This document shows, piece by piece, positions 1-6,638 of a stretch of DNA of 23,778 nucleotides. The number at the start of each line of letters is the position of its first letter. Position 1 is the first letter of the stretch. The position numbers and the translations under genes are program-made. The notes under the pieces were generated by a model. It was not told the origin of the DNA and searched no databases. It was given only the letters and a program-made list of their open reading frames with translations. Source of the stretch: JAVBMC01 sp031552845 (GTDB lineage: Bacteria > Verrucomicrobiota > Kiritimatiellia > RFP12 > DVOR01); contig JAVBMC010000043.1 in assembly GCA_031552845.1 (NCBI GenBank), positions 1 to 23,778 on the forward strand, read 5' to 3'.

Positions 1-582
1 GCGAACCCGAAGATCAAACGCAGCGATGCCATCGCTGTCGTGGAAGCTCTGCGGGAGGTCATCCTCACACAATGCACCAATGGCGTGACGGTGCGCCTGC
101 CCGAACTGTTCGATATCGTTCCGTTCGTGCGCGGCACGCAAGACGCTAAAGGCGATTGGATCAACGGCCCGATTACCGGACTGCGGTTGCGGATCATGGA
201 CGAACTCAACACACTCTTCCAACGGCAGGTTGTGCTCGAGCCCATCGATACGCGCACCATCATCCCCGTAATCAACGCGGTCGAAGATGCCGTCAGCGGC
301 AGTGTCAACGCGACACTCACCCGCGGCGGATTCATCGGCATCCACGGCAAACACCTCAAGTTCCACCCGCTCATAGGGGACGAAGGCGTCTACTTCATCA
401 AGGACGATGGAACCGAAATCAAGGCTCTACGCTACCTCGACAACAAAGCCACGCGCTTAACCGTCGAAGTCCCGCAAGACCTCGAACCCGACCAAAACTG
501 CATGCTCGTTGTCCGGATACGCATGAACAGCAATAAGGCGCTACGCTGCTCCGTCTGCGAGACAGAGTTCCAAGTCGTCTAA
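1..582 (+). CDS. HU-like DNA-binding protein with C-terminal DUF4469 domain (5' end outside window)
   Basis: The frame is open from base 1, so the gene starts before the window. A GTG at 40 is in frame but lies inside a conserved stretch and is not a credible start. The first ~95 visible residues resemble the second half of the HU/IHF-like domain of the Bvu_2165 type (segments VRLPELFDIVPFVRGT and GPITGLRLRIM). The last ~85 residues (from about GGFIGIHGKHLKFHP, through GVYFIKDDGTEIK, to the end) match the Ig-like pattern of DUF4469, which in Bacteroidetes and relatives often follows this HU-like domain. Proteins of this kind are thought to bind DNA, but the role is not established. A strong terminator follows the stop codon by about 20 nt, so this gene ends its transcript. 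The domain calls rest on recognition of the sequence pattern, not on a search. Confidence 0.7.
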   Translation, partial: ANPKIKRSDAIAVVEALREVILTQCTNGVTVRLPELFDIVPFVRGTQDAKGDWINGPITGLRLRIMDELNTLFQRQVVLEPIDTRTIIPVINAVEDAVSGSVNATLTRGGFIGIHGKHLKFHPLIGDEGVYFIKDDGTEIKALRYLDNKATRLTVEVPQDLEPDQNCMLVVRIRMNSNKALRCSVCETEFQVV

Positions 583-601
583 CGTTGCCTAACCAACCCG
601 T

Positions 602-636
602 GGCCTGTGGAGTTCATTCTCCACAGGCCTTTTTTT
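602..636 (+). terminator. Rho-independent terminator of the DUF4469 gene
   Basis: A perfect 11-bp stem is formed by GGCCTGTGGAG (602-612) and CTCCACAGGCC (619-629). The loop is TTCATT and the stem is followed by seven T residues (630-636). It lies 20 nt after the stop codon at 582. This is a textbook intrinsic terminator. Confidence 0.95.
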
Positions 637-695
637 ATGCCAATTTGTTCCCGATAACAGTCCCAAACACCCCAACCCAACGACGCTACAGCCAC

Positions 696-810
696 ACTCG
701 CGTCCACGAGTACAACTCACTCGCAGGCGCGAGTCACCCCCAGTCGTACCCACGAGTGAATCTCACTCGCAAGTACGAGCCAACCCCAGTCGTACCTACG
801 AGCTAAACTG
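696..810. repeat. Array A: five tandem 16-nt mini-hairpins with 7-nt spacers (23-bp period)
   Basis: The units are ACTCGCGTCCACGAGT (696-711), ACTCGCAGGCGCGAGT (719-734), AGTCGTACCCACGAGT (742-757), ACTCGCAAGTACGAGC (765-780) and AGTCGTACCTACGAGC (788-803). Each has 5-nt arms around a 6-nt centre. They are separated by exactly 7 nt every time: ACAACTC, CACCCCC, GAATCTC, CAACCCC, with TAAACTG after the last. Spacers alternate in type, giving a 46-bp higher-order unit: 696-741 and 742-787 match at 34 of 46 positions by hand count. Units 3 and 5 lose the outer arm pairing by one base but pair further into the centre (TCGT/ACGA and TCGTA/TACGA), so hairpin potential is kept. The period is not a multiple of three and no gene crosses it. 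I do not recognise the family. Confidence 0.9.
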
Positions 811-854
811 AATGCCCCACAAACTCAGCGAAAAACGGAGAATAGAATGAAAAA

Positions 855-918
855 AGCTCACGCGGAGACGCGGAGGCGCGGAGAATATTATCCACAGATG
901 GCGCAGATTTACGCAGAT
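855..918. repeat. Dispersed CGCGGAG / CGCAGAT repeat element, copy 1
   Basis: A 19-nt sequence, AGCTCACGCGGAGACGCGG (855-873), recurs exactly at 6517-6535. It begins a run of three CGCGGAG heptamers spaced 8 nt apart (861-867, 869-875, 877-883). This is followed by CACAGAT (893-899), CGCAGAT (902-908) and CGCAGAT (912-918). From general knowledge, short intergenic runs like these are common in PVC and other environmental genomes. Their function is unknown to me. Confidence 0.75.
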
Positions 919-1163
919 GATGGAGAGGGGCGATTTTGATTATCGGGTAGGACATGAAGGTGCCTGTGGCACCTCGCCGAGCGCGCCGTGTGTGGTAATG
1001 GAATGTGTATTTGTGGCTGATTGTACTCGTCCTTTGCACCGCTCACTTTATCTTTATCCTTGCAAGTCTTACCCGAAAGGAGTATTATTCAGGCTGCTAC
1101 GGGTATTGTTTATGCCTGTATTTGCATATCGTATGCGGTACCACCAGCCGTAAATATGGGACG

Positions 1164-1218
1164 TACCTTTTTTATTGCCTAAAGGTATAGTCTTGTGAAA
1201 AATAAAGGCAATAAGGAG
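1164..1218 (+). promoter_or_regulatory. Possible leader pseudoknot reaching the Shine-Dalgarno of the small CX4C gene
   Basis: A 7-bp hairpin forms between TACCTTT (1164-1170) and AAAGGTA (1181-1187). Nine of its ten loop bases, TTATTGCCT (1172-1180), are an exact complement of AGGCAATAA (1206-1214), whose last two bases are the first two of the Shine-Dalgarno AAGGAG (1213-1218). The two helices could coexist as an H-type pseudoknot, or the second could replace the first. Either way the ribosome site of the gene at 1226 would be partly covered. The base pairing is seen; folding and regulation are inference, and the region is AT-rich, which raises the chance of a coincidental match. Confidence 0.4.
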
Positions 1219-1225
1219 ATTAGCA

Positions 1226-1477
1226 ATGAAGGTCAAGTGCCCCAATCCAGAATGTGGTAAGGAGTTTTCCGTCAAAGGACATGCCAACGGAACAAAGAAT
1301 GCTCGTGAGCTTTCACTGAAACAAATGCATGCATCTATTGCTAAGATGACTAAGGATCTTGATGCCATGAAGAAGATTTTCAAAGAGGCACAGCAAAAAG
1401 ATAAAGAGACAAAGGCAGCTGCAAAGAAGAAACAATCGACAACTGTTGCAAAGAAATCCTCATCAAAGAAGAAATAA
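1226..1477 (+). CDS. Small protein with N-terminal CX4C zinc-knuckle-like motif and Lys-rich tail
   Basis: This 83-residue protein starts MKVKCPNPECGKEF, with two cysteines (C5 and C10) in a CPNPEC knuckle like one half of a zinc ribbon. A heptad-like helical segment follows (about residues 28-58, NARELSLKQMHASIAKMTKD and onward) and the tail is almost entirely Lys, Ala, Ser and Thr (about 62-83, ending KKSSSKKK). AAGGAG at 1213-1218 lies 7 nt before the ATG, which fixes the start. No second cysteine pair is present, so metal binding would need a dimer or another partner. The tail resembles nucleic-acid-binding tails of histone H1-like bacterial proteins, so DNA or RNA binding is a reasonable guess, not a finding. 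I cannot assign a named family. The gene is AT-rich compared with the rest of the window. Confidence 0.75.
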   Translation: MKVKCPNPECGKEFSVKGHANGTKNARELSLKQMHASIAKMTKDLDAMKKIFKEAQQKDKETKAAAKKKQSTTVAKKSSSKKK

Positions 1478-1487
1478 ATTGTCATCA

Positions 1488-1541
1488 ACGAGTGAGTTTC
1501 ATGAAATGGAAACGTATGTAATTGGCATGACGCTCACTCGT
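1488..1541. other. Long intergenic stem-loop between the small gene and the LRR gene
   Basis: ACGAGTGAG (1488-1496) pairs perfectly with CTCACTCGT (1533-1541). Inside this, after a 2x2 mismatch, TCATG (1499-1503) pairs with CATGA (1526-1530), leaving a 22-nt loop. It starts 11 nt after the stop codon at 1477 but has no T-run on the plus strand, so it is not a standard terminator. The arm shares the words ACGAGTG and CACTCG with array A (753-770), suggesting common origin. A weak promoter-like pair, TTGGCA (1522-1527) and TTGTAT (1545-1550) with a 17-nt spacer, overlaps the right half and could serve the LRR gene, but the second hexamer is poor. Confidence 0.6.
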
Positions 1542-1589
1542 ACATTGTATTAAAGCATTCAAAACTTATTGAATTAAAATGAATTTTGA

Positions 1590-4500
1590 ATGGACATTGT
1601 GAAGACATTAACGTCAACTGTATTACCCTTAATGATGGGGTTATTTGTTTGTGCTTGGAGCAGTACGGCTCTGGCGTTAACTGAGACCGTGGATGGTATA
1701 AGCTACAACTACAAGATCGAAAATAATGCAGCAATTATCTGCTCCAATTACAGTACATACCCTTCTACTCCTGCTGTAAATTGTAATACCTCCGGTGCAA
1801 TAAGTATTCCCGCTATATTGGGAGGATGTCCTGTTGTAAAAATTGATTACCATTCTTTTGAAGCATGCACTCACTTAACAGCAGTGGCAATTCCGCATAG
1901 CGTCACTAATCTTTCAAAGCATGCGTTCCATAACTGTAGTTCGTTAATCTCCATAGAGATTGATTCCAAGAACCCATCTTATGCATCTAGTGATGGGATT
2001 GTTTTTAGTAAGAACCTGCATGTCCTGATGTTATATCCACCGGGCAGAGAAGGCGTTTGTCAGATTCCCCCAAACACCACGGTCATCGACGATTATGCAT
2101 TTTACCAATGTGACAACTTGTCATCCGTGGCGATATCTGCTAACGTTACGAATATATGTTCTCAGGCTTTTTCTGATTGCCATAACCTGACCGAGATTGA
2201 GGTAAACGCAGGAAATCAATTCTACGCATCTAAAGACGGTGTAATATTCAACAAGACCCTTACAACTCTGATCAGATTTCCAAATAAAAAGGGGCCATCC
2301 TGTATCCTTTCGGAATCCGTTACAACTATTGGAGATTGGGCATTCGCGGGTTCTTGCCATCTTGAAAACGTAACAGTTGGCGATGCGGTAAAAATTATCG
2401 ACGATTATGCATTTTATAATTGCCCTTTACTTGCGAGAGTTACACTCGGTAATAGCGTCGAAATTATCGGATCTTATGCATTTGCTGATTGTCCTTTGCT
2501 AACTGGTATTGCGTTGCCTAATAAGGTTGCCGTTATCAAATCTGATGCATTTTCAGGTTGCAAGAGCTTGTCGTCAATTGTTATTCCTGACAGCGTAGTT
2601 CGATTAGGAGAGAGAGCATTTTATGGGTGCGGTTTGTTCTCCGCTACAATTGGTCAAGGTCTTATTCACCTTGAGTGTTTCATGTTTTATGGATGTCGTA
2701 ATCTAACAACCATTAATATTCCAAATAATATTACTTTTATTGATTATTCTGTCTTTGGAGAGTGTGAAAGATTGAAGACCGCCATTATTCCAAGCAGTGT
2801 TATCGCAACTGGCGACCGAGTTTTTGCAGATTGTTCACAACTCCGTTCCATAATCATTGCCCCTGGGCTTGAAAAGATAAGCTCAGAGATGTTTGTCGGA
2901 TGTACGAACCTCGTTAATATATCGATTCCAAACAGCGTGACCTGTATAGATCATGCTGCTTTTTGGCAATGCAGTAACATTGAAACAATTGTAATCCCAG
3001 ATAGTGTTCACCACATTGAAATAGGCGCTTTTGAGGAATGTGCCAAGCTCCGATCCATTACAATCCCGGATAGTGTTGCAACAATTGGTGATTGTGCATT
3101 CTTCGGATGTACAAATCTCTCTGAAATTGTTCTTGGCGAAAATGTCCTGTTGCTTGGAGCGAGGACTTTCAGTGAAACACTGTGGTATGAGCAGCAGCCT
3201 GATAATTCAATTCTATATCTGAATAAATGCTGTCTCGGCGTAAAAGGAGAAATTGTTGGTGCAGTCCAAGTAGAGCCCGGAACAAGGTGTATTGCAGACG
3301 GTGCATTCAATTCGCAATGCGAACTCACAGCGGTAAGTATTCCCGAGAGTGTGTTGAGGCTTGGTGATGGAGCCTTTTCAGGCGCACCGAATCTGTCAAC
3401 GGTTATCGCAGGCAGTAACATATGCAGTGTAGGAGCGTATACATTTGCAGAGACAGCATGGTTTGAGAATCAACTTGATGATTCTGTCATTTATCTCAAT
3501 AATTGTTGTCTCAGGGTAAAAGGTAGCGTTTCAGAACGAGTAGTTATTCGCGAGGGGACCTCGGTGATTGCAGATAATGCCTTTGAGTCTGTTCAAGAAG
3601 TAACAGAAATTATGCTGCCTGATGGCTTAATAACCATCGGCAAGTATGCGTTTTATGATGCAACCAACTTGGTGTCTGTGATAATACCCGATGGAGTGAA
3701 ATATATTGGTGATATGGCGTTTTTTCAATGTAGTGCATTGGAGTCGTTGATGCTCCCGGATAGTGTTACAGATATAGGCGTTGGGTTTGCGTCTAGCTGC
3801 TCTCGCCTTCGTTCGGTTTCAATAGGCAATGGCATTGTTACTATTAGCAAGCGAGCATTTTGGTTTTGTCAGGCACTCGAGTCTGTGGACTTGGGCAACA
3901 ATATAACCTCTATCGAAGACCTAGCGTTTTATTGCTGCTATAAACTTTCTTCAATAAAAATTCCAAACTCTGTCCTTCGCGTGAATAATTCTGCATTTTC
4001 TTATTGCTATGAATTAGATACAGTTGCAATTCCCGACAGTGTTGTTTATCTTGGGGGATATGCTTTTACTGATTGTCTTGGGCTAACATCCGTTAGCATT
4101 GGGCGCAGTGTGACAATAATGGAACGTGAGATATTTGTAGGTTGTTCAAATCTAACCACTGTGACGTATTGGGGGGCGGCACCATACTTAATAGGTGGTA
4201 CTGCAATGTATGCAGGTACTCCATTAGATATGGTTTCTTATGTAATGCAGGGAAGTAAAGGATGGAATGGTAACTATAATTCAGCATTATTGCCGGACAT
4301 CTGGCCTTACTACAGCGATTATCCGGCTTATCTCAATTTAACTTCGGGTGACCATCGGCGTACAATATGTGTTTATCAAGGGGCACCTGTAGCTATAACT
4401 TTCAATGGCGGTAGTGGTGTGCCCAAGACAATAAAGCTTTCACGAAATGCCGCGACGCTCTACGGAGAGCTGCCGACACCGACGCGCACTGGTTATGTGT

Positions 4501-6518
4501 TTATGGGGTGGTTTACGGCTGCTGCGGATGGAGATGAAATAACGACTGATTCTGTTGTGCCTGACACAGATACGACACTTTATGCCCAATGGTCAAAGGG
4601 TTATACCCTCACGCTCAAGAATGGTACAGCAGAGGCAACAACGTTTATTGCTGGAACTGAAGTAGAGATTACTGCAAATGACGCGCCGTTGAATCAGGAG
4701 TTCCAGAAGTGGACGGTGTCGCCTGCGTCAGTAACGTATGCAGAAGGTTTCAGCGTAAATGATGCCACTGCCAAGATCATCATGCCTGCTGCGAATGTAA
4801 CGATGACGGCGGTGTATGTGAAAGCGCCCGGTTCGTTGGGGATTGAGTGTGTGCCGAATAATGGCCAGACTGTGACCGGTGTGGAGTGGTCAACGGATAA
4901 GCGAACGTGGTATGCATACGATACTACCCAACGTCTCACGGCAGGTGCCTATACCGTCTACTTCCGCTCGACGGATGGTAAGTGGATTGTTCCGGCCCCT
5001 ACCAAGGTCACTCTAAATGCAGGTTCTGCCGATTCCCCGACACTGGTGTCTGTTAACTGTGAGTTTGCTCCGGCGTTTGATGGTAATACATTGGATGATG
5101 CCACCAATCCGAACAGCGACCAAGGTCAATGGAATGAGGAGAGCGGTCAGTTAGATTGGACGGGGCTACGTGTCGGTCTGCGGGCGAAGCTGGGGCCGTT
5201 GCCGTTACAAGCAAACGCGACATCCGTCAAACTAAAGAGTGGCAAACTTCCTACAGGGCTCAAGCTGGTGACGGTTGACGGACAGGTTTACTTGTCGGGT
5301 ATTCCGACCAAGGCAGGCACTTATCCAGTCGTCCTGCAAGCAATGAAAGGCAGAAAGGCTGGCGCATTGCTGAATGCCTCTTTGGATGTGCAAGACCTGC
5401 CCACCGAATACATTGGCACCTTTAACGGCCTCTATACTGCCACAACGAATGATATTACCAGTCATAGTGCCTTAACGCTGACAGTCGCGAAGACCGGCAA
5501 GTTGACCGGTTCGGTGAGTTTGGGTGGAAAGAAGTATTCGCTCAAGGCCGATGCGTTTGATGCGATTGATTATGATACAGAAGCCATGTCAGTGACCAAT
5601 GCCGCGTTTATCTGCACCAATCCCAAACTGACCAATGCCATCAGCTTGACGGTCAGTCTCAGCGAGGCAGGCTTGGGAATGTTTGAAGTCACACCGCTCC
5701 CAACTGCCACAGGCGACTACAACGGACAAGCTGTCCGTAACGGTTGGAAGGATAAAGTGAAACATGCTCTGCGTGTGACTGCCGTGGAGACGGCAAACGG
5801 GTATTATACCCTCTCGCTCTATCCGGAGGATGATTCGTATGGGGCAGGGTATGTCACCCTTACGGTCGATGCCAAAGGCAGCGTCAAAGCCGCAGGTAAA
5901 CTTGCCGATGGCACAGCCGTCTCCGGCAGCGGTGTGTTGCTGGTGACTGACACAGAGGTCTCCGCCGTAATCGCACTCTCGCCTAGTGCGTATAAAGGCG
6001 GAGAGTTCTACCTCAACGTCAAGTTCATCCAAGACGCCCAACCGCGTGTTGAAACTGTGGAGCCGGCTAACTGGGTCAACACAGTCACTACCACCACCTC
6101 CAATGGCCCGTTTGAACGTCAGCCGAGTATTAAAGGCGGCTGGTACAGCAAAACCGAAACCCTCTACACCCTCTACGGTGTGGGTACTCCCTACAGCCTT
6201 AGACTAGAGGCAGAAGTCATCACCAACGCTGTCTCTGTCAGCTTCAACACCAAAGGCACAGGGGTAGATGCACTATCCAAGACCAACAATCCCTACAACG
6301 TCAAACTGACGCTCACACCCAAGACAGGGCTCTTCAGCGGCAGCTTCAATGAAGAAGGGGTCAAAACCGCCTACAAACTCTACGGCATTCTGACACCCTA
6401 TCTCTTGAGCGGAACTGATGATGCCGCGGGACTTGGGTTCTATAACATTCCTGTGGTTGGTCCGCCAAAGACGCAGCGTTCGGAGCTGTTCCGCCTGGCG
6501 ACAGAAGTAACAGAATAG
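1590..6518 (+). CDS. Giant secreted BspA-type leucine-rich-repeat surface protein
   Basis: The product has 1642 residues. Residues 1-29 form a signal peptide (hydrophobic core, then STALA before the predicted cut). A GTG at 1599 would give a more typical Met-Lys start, and neither start has a strong Shine-Dalgarno. Residues ~60-880 hold about 29 LRR_5/BspA repeats of the type AFxxCxxLxxIxIPxSVxxIG. They are interrupted by the usual BspA islands (SDGIVFSKNLHVLMLYP, KDGVIFNKTLTTLIRFP) and by two WYEQQPDNSILYLN-like islands. Residues ~936-1001 are an InlB B-repeat (Listeria-Bacteroides repeat: TFNGGSG, GYVFMGWF, LYAQW). Residues ~1195-1254 look like a He_PIG/cadherin-like Ig domain. From ~1272 on there are beta-rich modules of the GTFNGLY / LTLTVAKTGKLTGSVSLGGKKYS type seen in verrucomicrobial surface proteins. 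No LPxTG, PEP-CTERM or autotransporter barrel is evident. BspA-type proteins usually mediate adhesion or binding of host or matrix proteins; the ligand here is unknown. The repeat half is clearly more AT-rich than the C-terminal third. Confidence 0.9.
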   Translation: MDIVKTLTSTVLPLMMGLFVCAWSSTALALTETVDGISYNYKIENNAAIICSNYSTYPSTPAVNCNTSGAISIPAILGGCPVVKIDYHSFEACTHLTAVAIPHSVTNLSKHAFHNCSSLISIEIDSKNPSYASSDGIVFSKNLHVLMLYPPGREGVCQIPPNTTVIDDYAFYQCDNLSSVAISANVTNICSQAFSDCHNLTEIEVNAGNQFYASKDGVIFNKTLTTLIRFPNKKGPSCILSESVTTIGDWAFAGSCHLENVTVGDAVKIIDDYAFYNCPLLARVTLGNSVEIIGSYAFADCPLLTGIALPNKVAVIKSDAFSGCKSLSSIVIPDSVVRLGERAFYGCGLFSATIGQGLIHLECFMFYGCRNLTTINIPNNITFIDYSVFGECERLKTAIIPSSVIATGDRVFADCSQLRSIIIAPGLEKISSEMFVGCTNLVNISIPNSVTCIDHAAFWQCSNIETIVIPDSVHHIEIGAFEECAKLRSITIPDSVATIGDCAFFGCTNLSEIVLGENVLLLGARTFSETLWYEQQPDNSILYLNKCCLGVKGEIVGAVQVEPGTRCIADGAFNSQCELTAVSIPESVLRLGDGAFSGAPNLSTVIAGSNICSVGAYTFAETAWFENQLDDSVIYLNNCCLRVKGSVSERVVIREGTSVIADNAFESVQEVTEIMLPDGLITIGKYAFYDATNLVSVIIPDGVKYIGDMAFFQCSALESLMLPDSVTDIGVGFASSCSRLRSVSIGNGIVTISKRAFWFCQALESVDLGNNITSIEDLAFYCCYKLSSIKIPNSVLRVNNSAFSYCYELDTVAIPDSVVYLGGYAFTDCLGLTSVSIGRSVTIMEREIFVGCSNLTTVTYWGAAPYLIGGTAMYAGTPLDMVSYVMQGSKGWNGNYNSALLPDIWPYYSDYPAYLNLTSGDHRRTICVYQGAPVAITFNGGSGVPKTIKLSRNAATLYGELPTPTRTGYVFMGWFTAAADGDEITTDSVVPDTDTTLYAQWSKGYTLTLKNGTAEATTFIAGTEVEITANDAPLNQEFQKWTVSPASVTYAEGFSVNDATAKIIMPAANVTMTAVYVKAPGSLGIECVPNNGQTVTGVEWSTDKRTWYAYDTTQRLTAGAYTVYFRSTDGKWIVPAPTKVTLNAGSADSPTLVSVNCEFAPAFDGNTLDDATNPNSDQGQWNEESGQLDWTGLRVGLRAKLGPLPLQANATSVKLKSGKLPTGLKLVTVDGQVYLSGIPTKAGTYPVVLQAMKGRKAGALLNASLDVQDLPTEYIGTFNGLYTATTNDITSHSALTLTVAKTGKLTGSVSLGGKKYSLKADAFDAIDYDTEAMSVTNAAFICTNPKLTNAISLTVSLSEAGLGMFEVTPLPTATGDYNGQAVRNGWKDKVKHALRVTAVETANGYYTLSLYPEDDSYGAGYVTLTVDAKGSVKAAGKLADGTAVSGSGVLLVTDTEVSAVIALSPSAYKGGEFYLNVKFIQDAQPRVETVEPANWVNTVTTTTSNGPFERQPSIKGGWYSKTETLYTLYGVGTPYSLRLEAEVITNAVSVSFNTKGTGVDALSKTNNPYNVKLTLTPKTGLFSGSFNEEGVKTAYKLYGILTPYLLSGTDDAAGLGFYNIPVVGPPKTQRSELFRLATEVTE

Positions 6519-6561
6519 CTCACGCGGAGACGCGGCGAGAAATGCCGGCGGGGACGCCGGC
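6517..6561. repeat. Dispersed repeat copy 2 and GC-rich hairpin after the LRR gene
   Basis: AGCTCACGCGGAGACGCGG (6517-6535) is identical to 855-873 and begins inside the LRR gene's TAG stop codon (6516-6518). It is followed by a perfect 7-bp hairpin, GCCGGCG (6544-6550), loop GGGA, CGCCGGC (6555-6561). The hairpin has no T-run and is distinct from the terminator just downstream. Confidence 0.75.
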
Positions 6562-6581
6562 GTTCCCAAGAGAAAGAAAAG

Positions 6582-6612
6582 AAGGGCGCGGGAATCCGCG
6601 CCCTTTCTTTTT
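6582..6612. terminator. Bidirectional intrinsic terminator between convergent genes
   Basis: AAGGGCGCGG (6582-6591) and CCGCGCCCTT (6596-6605) form a perfect 10-bp stem with loop GAAT. On the plus strand it is followed by a T-rich run (6604-6612, one C). On the minus strand the preceding A-rich run (6571-6583) reads as a T-rich tail. It can end both the LRR transcript and the five-gene minus-strand operon. Confidence 0.9.
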
Positions 6613-6638
6613 GGGAGGAGAGGTTAAGCGCCGTGTGG

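Larger units (their letters stand above)
583..1225. other. Repeat-rich intergenic region, no convincing gene
   Basis: These 643 bases contain, in order: the terminator (602-636), a 23-bp-period hairpin array (696-810), three CGCGGAG repeats with period 8 (861-883), three CACAGAT/CGCAGAT repeats 9-10 nt apart (893-918), a perfect short hairpin (AGGTGCC 958-964, loop TGT, GGCACCT 968-974), and a possible leader structure before the gene at 1226. Open frames here (for example 585-806, 917-1153 and 1005-1190 on plus, 803-1039 on minus) have no ribosome binding site, no recognisable protein character, and run through the repeats. I treat them as non-coding. Confidence 0.7.

Noticed and set aside
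696..810. Array A as a CRISPR array
   Set aside because: Units are too short, spacers are only 7 nt and related to each other, the repeats vary in their centres, and no cas genes are present.
1069..1488. Minus-strand open frame (139 codons) covering the small CX4C gene
   Set aside because: The plus-strand gene has a strong Shine-Dalgarno and a sensible protein. The minus frame is Phe/Ala/Ser-rich antisense of Lys codons and lacks a ribosome site.
1488..1541. Intrinsic terminator of the small gene
   Set aside because: The stem is good, but no T-run follows on the plus strand.
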